A model generated the notes under the pieces. That model saw only the letters and a list, made by a program, of their open reading frames with translations. It was not told where the DNA came from and made no database searches. From NCBI RefSeq assembly GCF_037975245.1, contig NC_092567.1:5402214-5466213 (forward strand): a DNA stretch of 64,000 nt, read 5' to 3'. Positions 49,820-61,652 of the stretch are shown piece after piece; the first letter of the stretch is position 1, and every line of letters starts with the position of its first letter. The position numbers were made by a program, and so were the translations under genes. Source of the stretch: Apostichopus japonicus (lineage: Eukaryota > Echinodermata > Holothuroidea > Aspidochirotida > Stichopodidae).

Positions 49820-50045
49820 AGGGGGCTCCCTAATTCTAACATGGTGCTCTCTCGAAGATAGCTACTTAATTACAGCACAGAGTTCTCTCATAGACAGTTC
49901 CTGTTATACCAGGGAGCTCTCTCGGTGAAGTTGCCTAATTAAAACAGGGAGCTCTCTATGTAACAGCTCCCTTGTCATAGCATGCAGCTCTTTCTAAAAC
50001 AGATCAAGTTATACCATATAATTTAGTGACAGCTCCCGGCCTATT
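49820..50045 (+). repeat. Degenerate tandem repeat with gggagctctct
   Basis: Variants of gggagctctct...taattaaaaca recur about every 55-60 bp (49824, 49846, 49886, 49914, 49951, 49985), some paired with the inverted form acagctccc. Heavily diverged. Confidence 0.6.
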
Positions 50046-50813
<768 letters not shown>

Positions 50814-51229
50814 TGAATGCGGGCATATGTTTACATTCGTGGGTGGTAGCTGGGGCCTATGTGTACCTTGGGCATCTGTTTACCAACTTCTTGGTAAACA
50901 TAAGTCTGAGACATTACCAATTCAAATATCGTGCGTTGTGTAAACAAATTTCACTTCGAATGTAGACAACATGATGGTATTTATCAGAAATTAACTTAGA
51001 ATTAATTGTATGTTCTTGCGATAAAGAGCATTTTCAGTGCATATCTGAGCCTCACTCAACAGTGTATATAACGTTATTTTCGCATACGGTGTATGTAGGA
51101 TATATGTTAACCTCAACTTTCCGCTCAATATACGGGAAAACTAGGATATATATATATCAGCGACATCCCGAATTTGTATTAAAGACACATGATTGCTATT
51201 CTTGGTGAAATTTGGAATATTCTGGATGT

Positions 51230-51387
51230 AAAATAACGAAAATTGGCAATTTTAGACCATCGCAGTACGAGACTTGTAACGACATGGCGCCATCAACTGT
51301 TTAGACACAGCACAGACGTATACACTGTTCGTACGTACGCGAAGTAGGCTACGACTGTTGTACACATCCTGTATATCATCCAGCAAC
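51230..51387 (+). promoter_or_regulatory. Probable promoter and non-coding exon 1
   Basis: A locally CpG-containing patch (gtacgtacgcgaag, aacgacatggcgcc) ends in a textbook splice donor CAGCAAC|gtaagtat at 51387. It precedes the ATG exon at 53447 and is best read as the 5' end of the 51-63 kb gene. A short upstream frame (MAPSTV, 51284-51304) lies inside. No clear TATA box was picked; the start site is not defined. Confidence 0.45.
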
Positions 51388-51980
51388 GTAAGTATCTCAT
51401 TTTAGCTGTAATTTTATCGGTGAAAGACTACCGATAAGGTGCTCACTTGAAACCAAGGCTTACGCATTGCCTCGGATGCGAATATCCAATATACTTTATG
51501 TGAAACTTGTCGCCACTAACAGCAGTATTATTGGATGAAAATTGTGCATATTAGCCGGTTGTATGGCATACTGTACCTTAGGCAAGCCTAAGCTAGGTAC
51601 TATAGGGTAGGAGGTATCGAGTGTGCCGAGCCGAACAAGTACCTATCTCATCCATTAGGCTACTTGTTTATATTTGAAGGTCATGAGTAGGGGGCTTTGG
51701 GGCTTCCTTGCTGTTCTAAAGAATTGTAGCCTAAATTTACGTGTTACTACTACTAGTATCATGGTGGGATAATTGACGCACTTAAGCCTATAGGATTTGA
51801 TCAACGATGTACAGTACTGTATATCAAGGAAAATTCCAAATCACTCAACTGTATGTGTTTTTCATATGTGTAGTTCCTCAGAAATGTAATGATCTCTAAA
51901 TATTTAGGGTTCTGTGCTTATGCACTGTACAATTGAGCAGAATTTGACCTCAAAATGTCTGCCGTGTGAAGTTCTTTCAT

Positions 51981-52264
51981 GGCCGTGGCTATTCTTATGA
52001 CGAGTCGTAACAATTATTTATAAACTATTCTTACGACAAAGGCAAATTCAAGTGCAGTAAAGTAAATAAAGCAACTGCCATGTAGTAGGGGTAACCCTAA
52101 CCCTAAACATAACCCTAAACCTCAATCCTAACCCTTACCCTAACCCTAACCGCAAATTATTGTTACTCCTCGTCGTAAAAATAGTACTCCTGGTCATGAA
52201 AATAGCAACTGCGCATGCGTAGTCGGAAATTATTCTTACAACTAGTCGTAAGAATAGCCACTTT
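51981..52264. mobile_element. 284-bp MITE with telomere-like interior, 10-bp TSD
   Basis: The ends are inverted repeats with the core GTGGCTATTCTTA: 51985-52010 reads gtggctattcttatgacgag, and the right end 52236-52261 reads ctagtcgtaagaatagccac, 23 of 26 matching. gttctttcat flanks both sides (51971-51980 and 52265-52274). Additional ttcttacgac-type motifs lie inside both ends. The 10-bp TSD suggests a Mutator-like element; the family is inferred. No ORF. Confidence 0.85.
52090..52151 (+). repeat. Interstitial telomere-like (CCCTAA)n
   Basis: About nine imperfect units: aaccctaaccctaaacataa, ccctaaacctcaatcc, taacccttaccctaac. It lies in the centre of the MITE at 51981-52264, so it may have arrived with it rather than by chromosome fusion. 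Confidence 0.92.
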
Positions 52265-53454
52265 GTTCTTTCATACCCCTAAATTGACACATTCGTTGAT
52301 AAGCTAACTGTAGTGTAGTGTAGTGAGGCCTTAGTATACATCAATTGACTTTGTATGCAGTTTGCTATGCTCTGAGCCTCTAAGCTCAGACAGGTCAGGT
52401 CCCAGAGATAAGTGGTATCATATTGAGGTAATGTTGGTTATTTTTAGGGTGTAAGATTCCAAACGACCAAGAAACGTGCAAAACTGGGTGGAGGGTGTTA
52501 AAAGCTTAAGAAAAACCACAATTTGGTCAGCAAATAGCTGAAATGGATTCAAGCTGATGAAATATGTAATTCTGCTACACTGCAAAATGTTTAGGTGGCC
52601 TGCTGTATCGTTGCTAGTAATATTTGAAGGTGTGTCAATTACGAGGGTGCGTCAATCATGAAGCCTTTACTATACTACAGTTAGTTACTACTGCACATGT
52701 AATGTATTCAATGGTGATACATAGTACTAGGTACTGCAGTACTGGTAGTCCTACAACTTACAAACTACGTGTAGGCTAATCAATCGCAAATTCAACTAAT
52801 TCAATGCATCCTCACTAAGAAAGTAAGTATCACATTTATCATGCTGGCAAATCAAAGCAGCTGTCACCACTGCCATTACCACTCAACAATTTGAACAATA
52901 AAGTACTACCGTGGTATTGGCCATTTTCTTTGAATAAAGGACCCAAGGAGTTCTCAATCATCATATTTTTCTGATGAAATGCAATTGGTGTTTGATTTGT
53001 TAGTGCAATGTGAATTGTGTAATTTCAATTGAACAATGCTTTGATAGGGAAATATTGGAAGGTTTGGCTGTCAATAAATTTGAGCTTAGGCTGGACAATT
53101 GTTTAATCAAAATCTTCATGACTTGTGGAAGTGGATTGACTTCATTTTAGTCCATATAAGATTGTATATTCAATCAACAGGGAACATAATGAGAATGCTC
53201 AAGCTTCAACCTACCTTTTGGAGATAAAGCCCACCAGCCTGCTATGCTTGACTAGTCTAGAATTTTTTACTCATTTATGGCCAGACACAATTGTTCAAAT
53301 AGTGCAGATTAGAGAAGGGTGTCTTTGAACTCAGTCACATCTATGTATAATACTCATAGAGTAACATAACATATCCTAGGCCTATACTGTTACTTTAGTC
53401 TTAGAAGAGTTGTGACCATCCATCTTACACCTATTTTGTATTTCAGACCTGTAG

Positions 53455-53569
53455 ATGAAGTTATGTCCAAGATTAAGAAAAACTAGCCATTTGCAGGCAG
53501 CTATTAACTACTGCAAAGAGAAAACAGATCACACTTCATTGACATCTTGTTGGATAGATGACAAAATAG
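53455..53569 (+). CDS. First coding exon of candidate gene (exon 53447-53569)
   Basis: Acceptor ttttgtatttcag, exon start 53447, ATG at 53455, and 38 codons plus one base to donor atag|gtacag at 53570. The product starts MKLCPRLRKTSHLQAAINYC, then KEKTDHTSLTSCWIDDKI; it is basic and cysteine-containing with no signal peptide or known motif. The other two frames of the exon are closed, which supports this one. The context of the ATG (tag before it) is weak. Exit phase 1 does not join productively to the exon-like segment at 54777, so a small exon may be missing between them, or 54777 belongs to another isoform. Confidence 0.5.
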
Positions 53570-54776
53570 GTACAGTACATTGTTAAATTTTGTATCTTTT
53601 CCAGTTAAACTTAGTACAAAGCATTTTGTCAGAGTTTATATGTAACTTAAAGTGTGCTTGCTGTATTCCAAGTTCCAACATTCAACATGCCAACTCTACA
53701 AGAGATAATGCTCAAGCCAAGCTAGACATGATCTGAACCTCTCAGAATCAATCAGTTTAACAACATTTATTTTTTCATCGTCTTTGCAAACTGAACTGTA
53801 CCAGAAGAACACATACTAGTGAAAAACATAAGAAGAATGATGTATATATTTCCAGGCTAATTTGAAGTCAGAGCTTTTTTTTAACTTCTACAGTCTACAG
53901 CTAGAATGTAATCTCATAAGCTTTTAAAGTGATAGCATGCTTAATATGGGGCCAGTAAGTACAGATCTTTAAGATACAATTAGTTGATTTGTTGCAGTTT
54001 CTGTGATCATGGGAGATGTATACGTCTCACATCTCAATTGCTACACATACCAATTTTCTTGCAAAATTTTAAGATTTTGTGTCATGTTATTATACAGAAA
54101 AGGTCTTGATCCGGCTGCAATAGTCTCTTTAAAGCTTTGATATGAGATTGATATAAACTAGTGTTTGCACAAGTAACCCAAGTACCCGCCCAACTGATTG
54201 CTACCTGGTTCCGAACATACTACCCGGTTCCGACGTAAAGTGTAAAGTTATATTTTTGTACAAAATGTATAAGTTTGTTCAGGAAACCTATTGCCGCATT
54301 GTGTTTAATGTTTGCCACAATGCCCCCGAAAAATAAATTACAGTTACTGTAGAAATGTTGATACGACTCGAATCCATAGTCGCCATAGTCACAAGCTGCT
54401 ACTGTATTTCATCAGTAAACACGTCTGATTCTTCAAGAATTGATGTATGTTACGCCTAATGTTCAGTTGTAACATAAGAACAGGCCTCGGAATATGGCCA
54501 ATATTTTTACTCAAAGTAATGATGCACAAGTAAGTGCAAACTTCCCAAGTTAAAAAGCAACATTGTGGTAGTTTTTAGTTGTTATGATTTTTTTATGTTA
54601 TGTTCTGTCTGGTAATGTTCTACAGTAATTCTAGAGAAGTTACCACAGTACCGTTAGGTACCTGAACCTCCCCCCCCCCCCCCTTCTCCTTCATATCTCT
54701 ACTTACATCAATTCTTTAAAGTGCATTGAATTTCATTTATATTAAAATCAATTGAGGAGTATTTGTTTCTCTTTAG

Positions 54777-54898
54777 CAGCCAGAGAATGAGGAAGAAGCT
54801 ACAGAAAGTGATGTCAGAGATAACTCTGTAGTACCCGAAAGTTTTTGTTGCACTTGTTTTCCATTCTGTTGTTTCGGACAAATTTGTTTATAAGTCAG
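54777..54898 (+). CDS. Alternative or terminal exon candidate
   Basis: Acceptor tttctctttag and strong donor tcag|gtaagt bound 122 bases. One frame is open for 38 codons, QPENEEEATESDVRDNSVVP then ESFCCTCFPFCCFGQICL, ending in TAA at 54891 inside the exon. The first half is acidic, the second a cysteine-rich hydrophobic tail. From the 53569 donor (phase 1) this frame is not reached; a TGA would be met after four codons. An internal donor-like ct|gtagta near 54829 would let codons end in phase 0 and join the exon at 55275. Weakest exon of the model. Confidence 0.3.
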
Positions 54899-55274
54899 GT
54901 AAGTTGCAGACATTTATGGATATGATTGCACCTGTGCACTAGCTCTTTTTACCACACAGAAAAGTGATACTCTGATAAGCCCTTTCTCTGGAGAGTTAAG
55001 ACTTTGTATTTCTGTGGAGGTGTGAGTGTGTGGAAGGGGGGAAGGGGGATAGCATGGCATTGGCTGGTAATCAGTTTGTTCATGGCTGAGTGCCTGAATT
55101 TCTTGCTGTCAAAAGTTCTTGCAGTCAAAAGTTTGCTGACTACTGGTTTAAGTACACTGGTTTGAAACCACAAACCTATTTCATATAAAATACACTTATA
55201 TTTAGTGTTGCCCTTTATTTAAAATACTCTTTCATTATACTTCATTCAAATCTACAAAATGAAATTTCTTCCAG

Positions 55275-55331
55275 GCAGCGACCAATGACAGTTCCAGCCT
55301 GGAAAACATGTCCTTTTGTGGCCTTTTGAAG
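55275..55331 (+). CDS. Internal coding exon of candidate gene
   Basis: Acceptor gaaatttcttccag, 57 bases (19 codons, phase 0-0) reading AATNDSSSLENMSFCGLLK, donor aag|gtaatc. It joins in frame to the exon at 58905. Ser- and Asn-rich, likely disordered. Confidence 0.5.
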
Positions 55332-55760
55332 GTAATCCTTCTGCTTTATTGATCATCTAAGAAAGATTCATCAATAGAAATTAAGGCTGTGTAAAACAGA
55401 GCAATATAAATCATGCTCATCTAATCAATACTGTAGTTCGTTTAACAGCCTTTACTGTACATTAACTTTGACAAAGGCTTGCTTTTATTTTACAGTATTG
55501 ATTGATTGTTTACTTGGTTGATTAGTTGGTTATGTTTGATTATTTAAATATCTATTTTTATTGCAACCCCATTAAAAGAAAACATTTAATAAAATGGATA
55601 AATCTAGGACTATGTCAATGTGTTAAAACTATAAGATATCTCTTTGCAATTGCAATGCAAGAAAGCAAATTGCAAAAGCATGTGTCAATTGAGCAATAGG
55701 ATCTATGGTACGTGACCCTAACCTGCTAGGATCACCTTAAATAAACTTAATGTTGACATT

Positions 55761-55811
55761 GTTCCTGCTTGCGGGAAGATCACATATACATATATACAGA
55801 CATACATACAT
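55761..55811 (+). mobile_element. 5'-truncated SINE 3' end
   Basis: gttcctgcttgcgggaagat plus cac (55761-55783) is identical to the reverse complement of 56717-56739, the 3' end of the SINE below, and is followed by a similar catacatacata tail. It is the same family in the opposite orientation, truncated. Confidence 0.85.
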
Positions 55812-56179
55812 TGTAATAATGTGTCAGAACTCATTCATGCTTGCTTCATATGTTATTCCATACAGATAGCAATTATCCCCTACTCATAACTTAAAGTTAA
55901 ACCAGTCCATGATGAAATGTTGAAAGGAATAATATATCCTAAAGTATTCACTAGAAAGCGGACAAGTCAATACCAAATAAATTGGAAAAAGGCAAAAAGA
56001 GTACTGCATAGAATCCAATATTAAAGCACTATAGTGAGGTTGATCTGTATACATCTTATTGCCATTTATGCATTTGGGATTTTTAGTGGGTAAACTTCAT
56101 GTTCATTGTGTATCTGTAAATGTTTGTTCATTCATTCAATAACTTTAAGAAATTGTGTATGCCCAGTTAGAATACTCAC

Positions 56180-58530
56180 TCTAAAACCACATTGAGAGTT
56201 GCCTCCTCTGTTGATTGCCTAATTTTGTTACTGCAGGCAATACTGCATGTGCAGAGGTTAACATTGATCCCTTTTGACCCTGTTTGTAATGGGGAGAAAC
56301 ATTGGGGCTGTGAAAAATTATTCCTTGGCTTCTGTTTTGCAACAAATGGCAAGGGGATGGGGAATTTCTTGTCCTGTATTGCTCTGTACGTACATTAAGG
56401 TCAAAAATAGCAGTGCTAGACAGTTCACTATTAATATAGCATACTTAATAATGTTACCCCACTCCAAAACATCTCCCCCTTTCTCTTCAATCTCGACCCT
56501 ACCCCTCCTCTAAACCTGTTAAGCAGACCCAATGCATTGAAAGTTTCCTCCCTTTTAGATTGCCTTATTATGTTATTGATAACTTTCAATTATGAAGAGG
56601 TAAACATAGACCCCAATTATCCATATTTGCAATGGGCCACAGGGATTTATTGTATGTATGTATGTATGTATGCGTGCGTGTATGTGTGTATGTATGTATG
56701 TATGTGTGTATGTGTAGTGATCTTCCCGCAAGCAGGAACTCGCGAAAGAAGCCATGGAGGCTTATAGACTCGCAAGCTGACCGTAGCCAATCTCTCGGCA
56801 CACATCCATTTAACGTCCATGTCGGGAAGTTGTTATTGAACAACACCCTTGCCAGACGACACACATTGCTGTCGGCGGGGAATCGAACCGGGGATCTCAT
56901 GACTGGGAGACGCCGGCGTTAACCACTAGGCTATACACTCCGCCTGGCTATCAAATTTTCTATTTGATGGGCTATCAAATATTCCCCCAGCTGGCTACCA
57001 TCTGGAAGCTAAGGGTAGATTTCTTGGTGGTCCTGATTTATCCCCCCCCCCTTATCCTCCCCTCCTTGTTTGGCTAAACTACAGGATATATCCCTACCCT
57101 ACTTTTCTTCTTTTTGTTATCTAACCGATTTAATTTCACGGTAGTATTCTTAGATATACTTCCCAATATACCTTTGCCTATATGTAATAATGTTCACCTA
57201 CTCCCAAATATCTTTGTCACATTTTTCCTTTAATCTCTACCCTCACCCATTCTCCATGCCCTCGTATGCATGAAACGATGTAAAATCAAATTGAGAGGTG
57301 CTTCCTTTATTGATTGTCTAATTTTGATAACTGCAATACTCAATGTGTATAGGTTAACATAGACCCTCTTTTAAACTGTTTCCAACGGAAGGATCGGAGG
57401 GGGGGGGGGTGATCATTGGGGCTCTGAAGTGTACCCCCAGCTGGCTTCCATCTGGAAGCTGAGGGTAGACTTCTTGGTGTCCTGATTATGTTTTTAAGTC
57501 TTCCCTGTGGATGCTCTGCCTCCCCCCCCCCCCTTGTTTGTCCAAGCTACTGGGCGTATTCCTGCCCTGTTCTTTTCTACCTAAGGGATGAACAAATGTC
57601 AGCGGTATTGTTTAAAAAACTTCTGTTATACCTTCCATCTGGAAGCTAAGGGATGACTTCTTGGCGGTCCTGATCCCCGTTTGATCCCCTTCCTTTGATA
57701 AGCTACTGGGTATATCCTCTGCCCTCCTTTTTTGTTGCCTGGCTAATAAATTAATTTCAAAGGTGGTATTCCTATATACTTACTAATACCTTTGCCTATA
57801 TGTACTTAAGTTATCCCAACCCAATATATTTCTCTTGATCACTCTTAATGTATAGAGGTTAAAGATGTATAGGCCCCTAACTAAATGCTATACTTGCTAT
57901 ATGATTTCAAACTGCACTTTTCCTGGAGGCATTACCCTCTAAACTTTTCCCATAATGCTAAATAAGCAAAGAAGATGGCTGGATGTCCCAGTGAGGTAAA
58001 TTACCTTCAGGGTGGTAATATGAAGAGTATAAAAATTATGACCATATGCAATGGACCATATTTGAAAATTTTGCATATTTGGGGTCAATACAGCATACCT
58101 TTAACATAGACCCTTTTTACCCTGTTTGCAATGGGAGAATCATTCAGGGGCCGGGCTGTAAAACATTTCCGTTCTGTCTTGAAGCTAAGGATGTTAGGGG
58201 GGGGGGGGTTGTTGGAGTTGCCTCGACCTCCATTGCTTTGGCTATCCTGTACTTTGAGGTTAAAGGTAGCAATAGTAGTATTTCATTTATGTACTATTTT
58301 AACCCACGTTAAAGAACCCTCCCACTTTCTGTTCAATTCCTACGTTTACCATCATCTACTCCTGGTATGTATTGAACCAATGCCAAATCACATTGAGAGA
58401 TAACTCCCTTATTGATTTTGTAATTTTGTTACTTTCACACAAAATATTGTATACCTTGAAACTTTTGCTATAACCTGTATAGGTTTAGTATACACCCCAT
58501 TGAAGGGTAGGGGGAATGGTGATGGCAAGT
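56180..58530 (+). repeat. Degenerate tandem repeat, 4-6 units
   Basis: Variants of cattgagagttgcctcct(y)tgttgattg...aattttgttactgc occur near 56190, 56534, 57290 and 58390. Each is followed by aggttaacatagaccc (56251, 56598, 57350, 58101, 58480), nnttgcaatggg, a poly-G tract and a gcttccatctggaagctaag block (56990, 57433, 57632). Unit length is irregular because of indels and the SINE insertion. Confidence 0.75.
56640..56945 (-). mobile_element. tRNA-derived SINE with (ATAC)n tail
   Basis: On the minus strand the 5' end near 56944 starts ggcggagtgtatagcc. It carries an A box TAGCCTAGTGG (56933-56923) and a perfect B box GGTTCGATTCC (56889-56879), the internal RNA polymerase III promoter, with a tRNA-like anticodon stem (gtctc...gagat). 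A tRNA-unrelated body follows, then gttcctgcttgcgggaagat and a (ATAC/ACAC)n tail (56716-56652). The cloverleaf is imperfect and the unit is far longer than a tRNA, so it is a SINE, not a tRNA gene. The frames across it are artefacts. A TSD was not identified. Confidence 0.9.
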
Positions 58531-58904
58531 GGGCTGTAAATTTGTATCTCTTGGCTTCCACTTCAGCTGAAGGGATGTACATACTACATAGTATATGTCC
58601 CACCTATTTTCTCTTGCTATAAGAATTTGACTCTCCTGTACAAAAAAAAATGCAATGACTCTCTGTAGAGTAAGCAATTACCCTGACATGTCACACAATT
58701 GAATAGAAGCATGCTGATAACAGCTAATCATATATGGTGTAAAATAGTTTTTGAATAATCTACCATTTGATTTTAAAATTTTGTATATAGGACTTTTGAC
58801 ATCATATACTATTTTAATTGTACATGATTTCATCTCATTCAGCTAGTTATGTTCAATCTTCCTGATCTTCCAAAATTATGATGTGTTGGATATTTGTTTT
58901 GCAG

Positions 58905-58974
58905 AAACACACACAAACTGACTGCAACAACAAGACAGATGGAAAATATTCAGTCTCTGAATCAGATGAGGATG
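58905..58974 (+). CDS. Internal coding exon of candidate gene
   Basis: Acceptor gatatttgttttgcag, 70 bases (23 codons plus one base, phase 0 to 1), donor gatg|gtgagt. It reads KHTQTDCNNKTDGKYSVSES then DED. The acidic serine end (SVSESDED) is a typical casein kinase 2 site, an inference only. Both last exons (62575 and 62834) enter in phase 1, as this exon requires. Confidence 0.6.
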
Positions 58975-59432
58975 GTGAGTTTGACTGTTTCTCCACAGGA
59001 TTGTCCTTAGCCGGCTAACTAAATGTAGTACCTTGTAAATTTCCAGCTAACTGCACTCTGCTTGCTTTTATGTCATCTTTATGTTACTGTACAATAAACC
59101 ACATATAAAAAAGTGAGGTATATGACTAGAACAGAACAACTGTTGAAGATATAATCTTATAGGTCATACTGCTGTATTGGCCCCAAATATAGCATGCTAC
59201 CGCAAAAAAAGTTTCCTACAATTATGTAATCCACCTGCCATGGTCGTAAAATGACCTCATTTTAACACTTAGTCTGCACTGCCTGGCACATATCTTTCCT
59301 TATATCAGAATCTTTGTGTATAGACACTGTCTTGTAAACTACACTGTCGACATATAACGATATATTACCACACAGTGTTTACACGAAGAACCTCACAGTG
59401 TCAAGCTGTGCAGACTACTTCATAGTGACCAT

Positions 59433-60075
59433 CATCGAGGTAAATGAATCTTGAGAAACTATCACACAGTAAATACGCACGTACGCGCGTACCATGCATG
59501 GAGGGTCATGTGATGTGTTCCAGGGTGGTACTAATATATTACTCTCCCCATTACGCATGATGATTTCACCCAACTAGTACGTAAATGTGTACGCGTGCTT
59601 AGAGCAGCAGACGACACCCGTTACCTAGCAATAACCGTGCATGTAGCCTAACGTGATAGCTATATTCCCGTCGAGCAGCATTAGGCTCTGTCCCATGGAG
59701 AATTCCATGGTTGCACTGAACTAAACATTTCCCCACAGCAACACGTCCAGTTCAACAATCCTTTTCGACAACAAATAGTTCTTGATAATACAATTCAGAC
59801 ATCGACATTTCCCGCTGCAAGCCCAATGTATCTGTACTTGTTCTGTGCCAGCATGTCTAACGTTAGCATATTAGCTATGAAGTACCAGTACCTACTTATG
59901 CCGGTAGTTCCCATGTCCGAACCGACAAATCTTTCACAAAGTCACTAACACTATTCTCGAACTGCTACACAGAAATATCAGTTTGGTACCACCCTGGAAC
60001 ACATCACATGACCCTCCATGCATGGTACGCGCGCGCCCAATTGACATGAATCCTCCAGATTCATTTACCTCGATG
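59433..60075. mobile_element. 643-bp TIR element with 8-bp TSD (hAT- or P-like)
   Basis: The ends are CATCGAGGTAAATGAATCT and its exact complement (59433-59451 and 60057-60075). Inverted similarity resumes further in: cgcgtaccatgcatggaggg and tcatgtgatgtgttccaggg (59490-59532 with 59978-60023). gtgaccat flanks both sides (59425-59432 and 60076-60083), an 8-bp TSD. The long interrupted TIRs span about 100 bp per side. No ORF inside. The terminal CA and 8-bp TSD suit hAT or P superfamilies. Confidence 0.93.
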
Positions 60076-60587
60076 GTGACCATCAGTGAAGGTGGCAGGT
60101 TGATAACATAATTACGAAACTTTCCTAGCTATTGCGTGCTATAATTGGTCACAACACAACAGATTTTGCAATGTAGCATTTACACATACTGAAATACAAA
60201 CTTTTCTTACTTTGGTAATAAACTGGAAACAACAATTAAGGCTATTTAGGGACCATTTTCATCTAAAGGCTAGAGGGTTCAGTTGAAATTCAAGGCCAAA
60301 TTCTGAAAACCTCAAGTAGCAGTGGGTACATTGTTTAGATATTAACTCTTTATCTTTAGACATTGATCAATTTATAAAGAAGGATTCCACTCAAAAACTT
60401 GCCTGAATTCATCCTTTCATATACAAATTTAGTCAGACTATAATCAAGCATTCACATTTAAGCATGTCCGATATGAGGAGAAGAAAGAGCATTGGGATAT
60501 TCATTCTCATCACAGTAAGCTGGTCAACCATTAATACTCATTTACATAAGGACAAGCACACAATCTGTTGGCATACATGACACTTAA

Positions 60588-61652
60588 AGAGGGGGTGAAA
60601 TGGACAGATTTATGAATCATCATTTTATATACACTCGTAGCTTTCCAATGATACACAATTTGTGTCAAACAAAGCTTGCATCCTCCAGGAATAAACAATC
60701 AAAAATTCTCGGGCAATAAAATCTTTCCAAAAAATTGTTGTATATATGGTCGAGGAACCCAGATCACTTCCGAGACGCTTTTTTTACATTCTTAAACTTC
60801 CGAGTACACACAACATTACACTGTTGCAGTGCTCTATGGTAATTGAGATTAGGTGACTGGCGTTGTGTTATGATTTTAACGTAACAATTGAATGATACAA
60901 CTTACACAGGCTAGCCTGTTATAGAACGTCTATTAGTTAGGTCTAGACCCATGTTACTACTACTAGTACTATAGGGTTGCACTTGCACTGTAAGTAACAC
61001 AATTTCTAGAAGATTTGCTACTATGTTGAGTAGCAGGATCATCGACATTCGAGTAAATTTAACTCATATTATGGTCTTAATAATGGTGGTTTTGTTTATG
61101 CTCAACCGTCCAATTTCGGTTCAGGATAGTCCAACCATTCTGCTCGGGGACTTCCATTGGCAGCAACGCGTCTCGGCCATCGGGAACGTATTACAATTCT
61201 TCTGCAAGGGGCTCAATTGATAGGATAAAACACCAATATCTTCATCACCCTCAAAAACTATTTCCTCTTCTTCTTCCTCAAGAAGATAATTGTTGTCAAA
61301 GCTTTTGAATGTTCTGAGAGGTAAAGGCCCATTTCCTCGGAATCGGAAGATTCGGGAGATGACTTTTTCAGTTGATGAGGAGAGTGTGTTGTAGTTACCT
61401 GTACGTAGTAAACTGAATGACGCCGTAACAGTAAATATCGGGCAGTCGGCTTTGGCTGAAATGGTCCCTTTACTGACGTCATATGAACTGCAGGTTTTTT
61501 TCACAAGTGTCTGCTCGGGAGTTCTCTAGGGAATACTTCGACAGCGAATTTCTGGCTTTGGCAGCTGCATTTACAGGAAGTAGTGAATGCATGGTGTTGA
61601 AGTAATGTAGATAAATATTTAAGACATGAAAATCCACCATTTCATCCCCCCT
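60588..61652. mobile_element. 1.07-kb TTAA-flanked TIR element (Kolobok-like)
   Basis: AGAGGGGGTGAAATGG (60588-60603) and the inverted AGGGGGGATGAAATGG (ending 61652) match at 14 of 16 bases; similarity continues weakly (gatttatg/gattttcatg). Both are flanked by TTAA (60584-60587 and 61653-61656), the target of Kolobok and piggyBac. Because the ends start AG-G-rich and not CCY, Kolobok is the better guess. It contains the minus-strand ballast-like ORF below. Confidence 0.85.
61121..61504 (-). pseudogene. Ballast-like (P2X7 C-terminal type) ORF fragment in transposon
   Basis: A 127-codon frame beginning MKKTCSSYDVS. Its second half has an acidic run (LLEEEEEEIVFEGDEDIG), then LSYQLSPLQKNCNTFPMAET and RCCQW. 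The order acidic stretch, Y-Q-x-P, N-C-x(4)-P-x(4)-CC recalls, from memory, the cysteine-rich ballast domain at the P2X7 C terminus, also found in many invertebrate, often transposon-linked, proteins. An overlapping frame (61258-61482) offers a Ser/acidic segment SSPESSDSEEMG that suits this family better for the first half, so a frameshift or splice near 61300 is possible. It ends soon after CCQ where a full domain continues, so it is truncated or broken. It lies wholly within the TTAA element. Confidence 0.5.

Larger units (their letters stand above)
51388..53446 (+). other. Intron 1 of the candidate gene
   Basis: Holds the MITE at 51981-52264; otherwise ordinary AT-rich intronic sequence with no further exon seen. 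Confidence 0.4.
55332..58904 (+). other. Intron with degenerate repeats and SINEs
   Basis: No further exon was recognised in this 3.6 kb. It holds the truncated SINE end at 55761, the degenerate repeat of 56.2-58.5 kb and the full SINE at 56.65-56.95 kb. All open frames of 60-104 codons here overlap repeats. Confidence 0.45.

Noticed and set aside
56586-56922. ORFs of 96-104 codons
   Set aside because: They run through the SINE and its simple-repeat tail.
56872-56944. A functional tRNA gene on the minus strand
   Set aside because: The A and B boxes are good, but the anticodon loop is one base too long, the acceptor stem does not pair, and the unit continues into a SINE body and tail.
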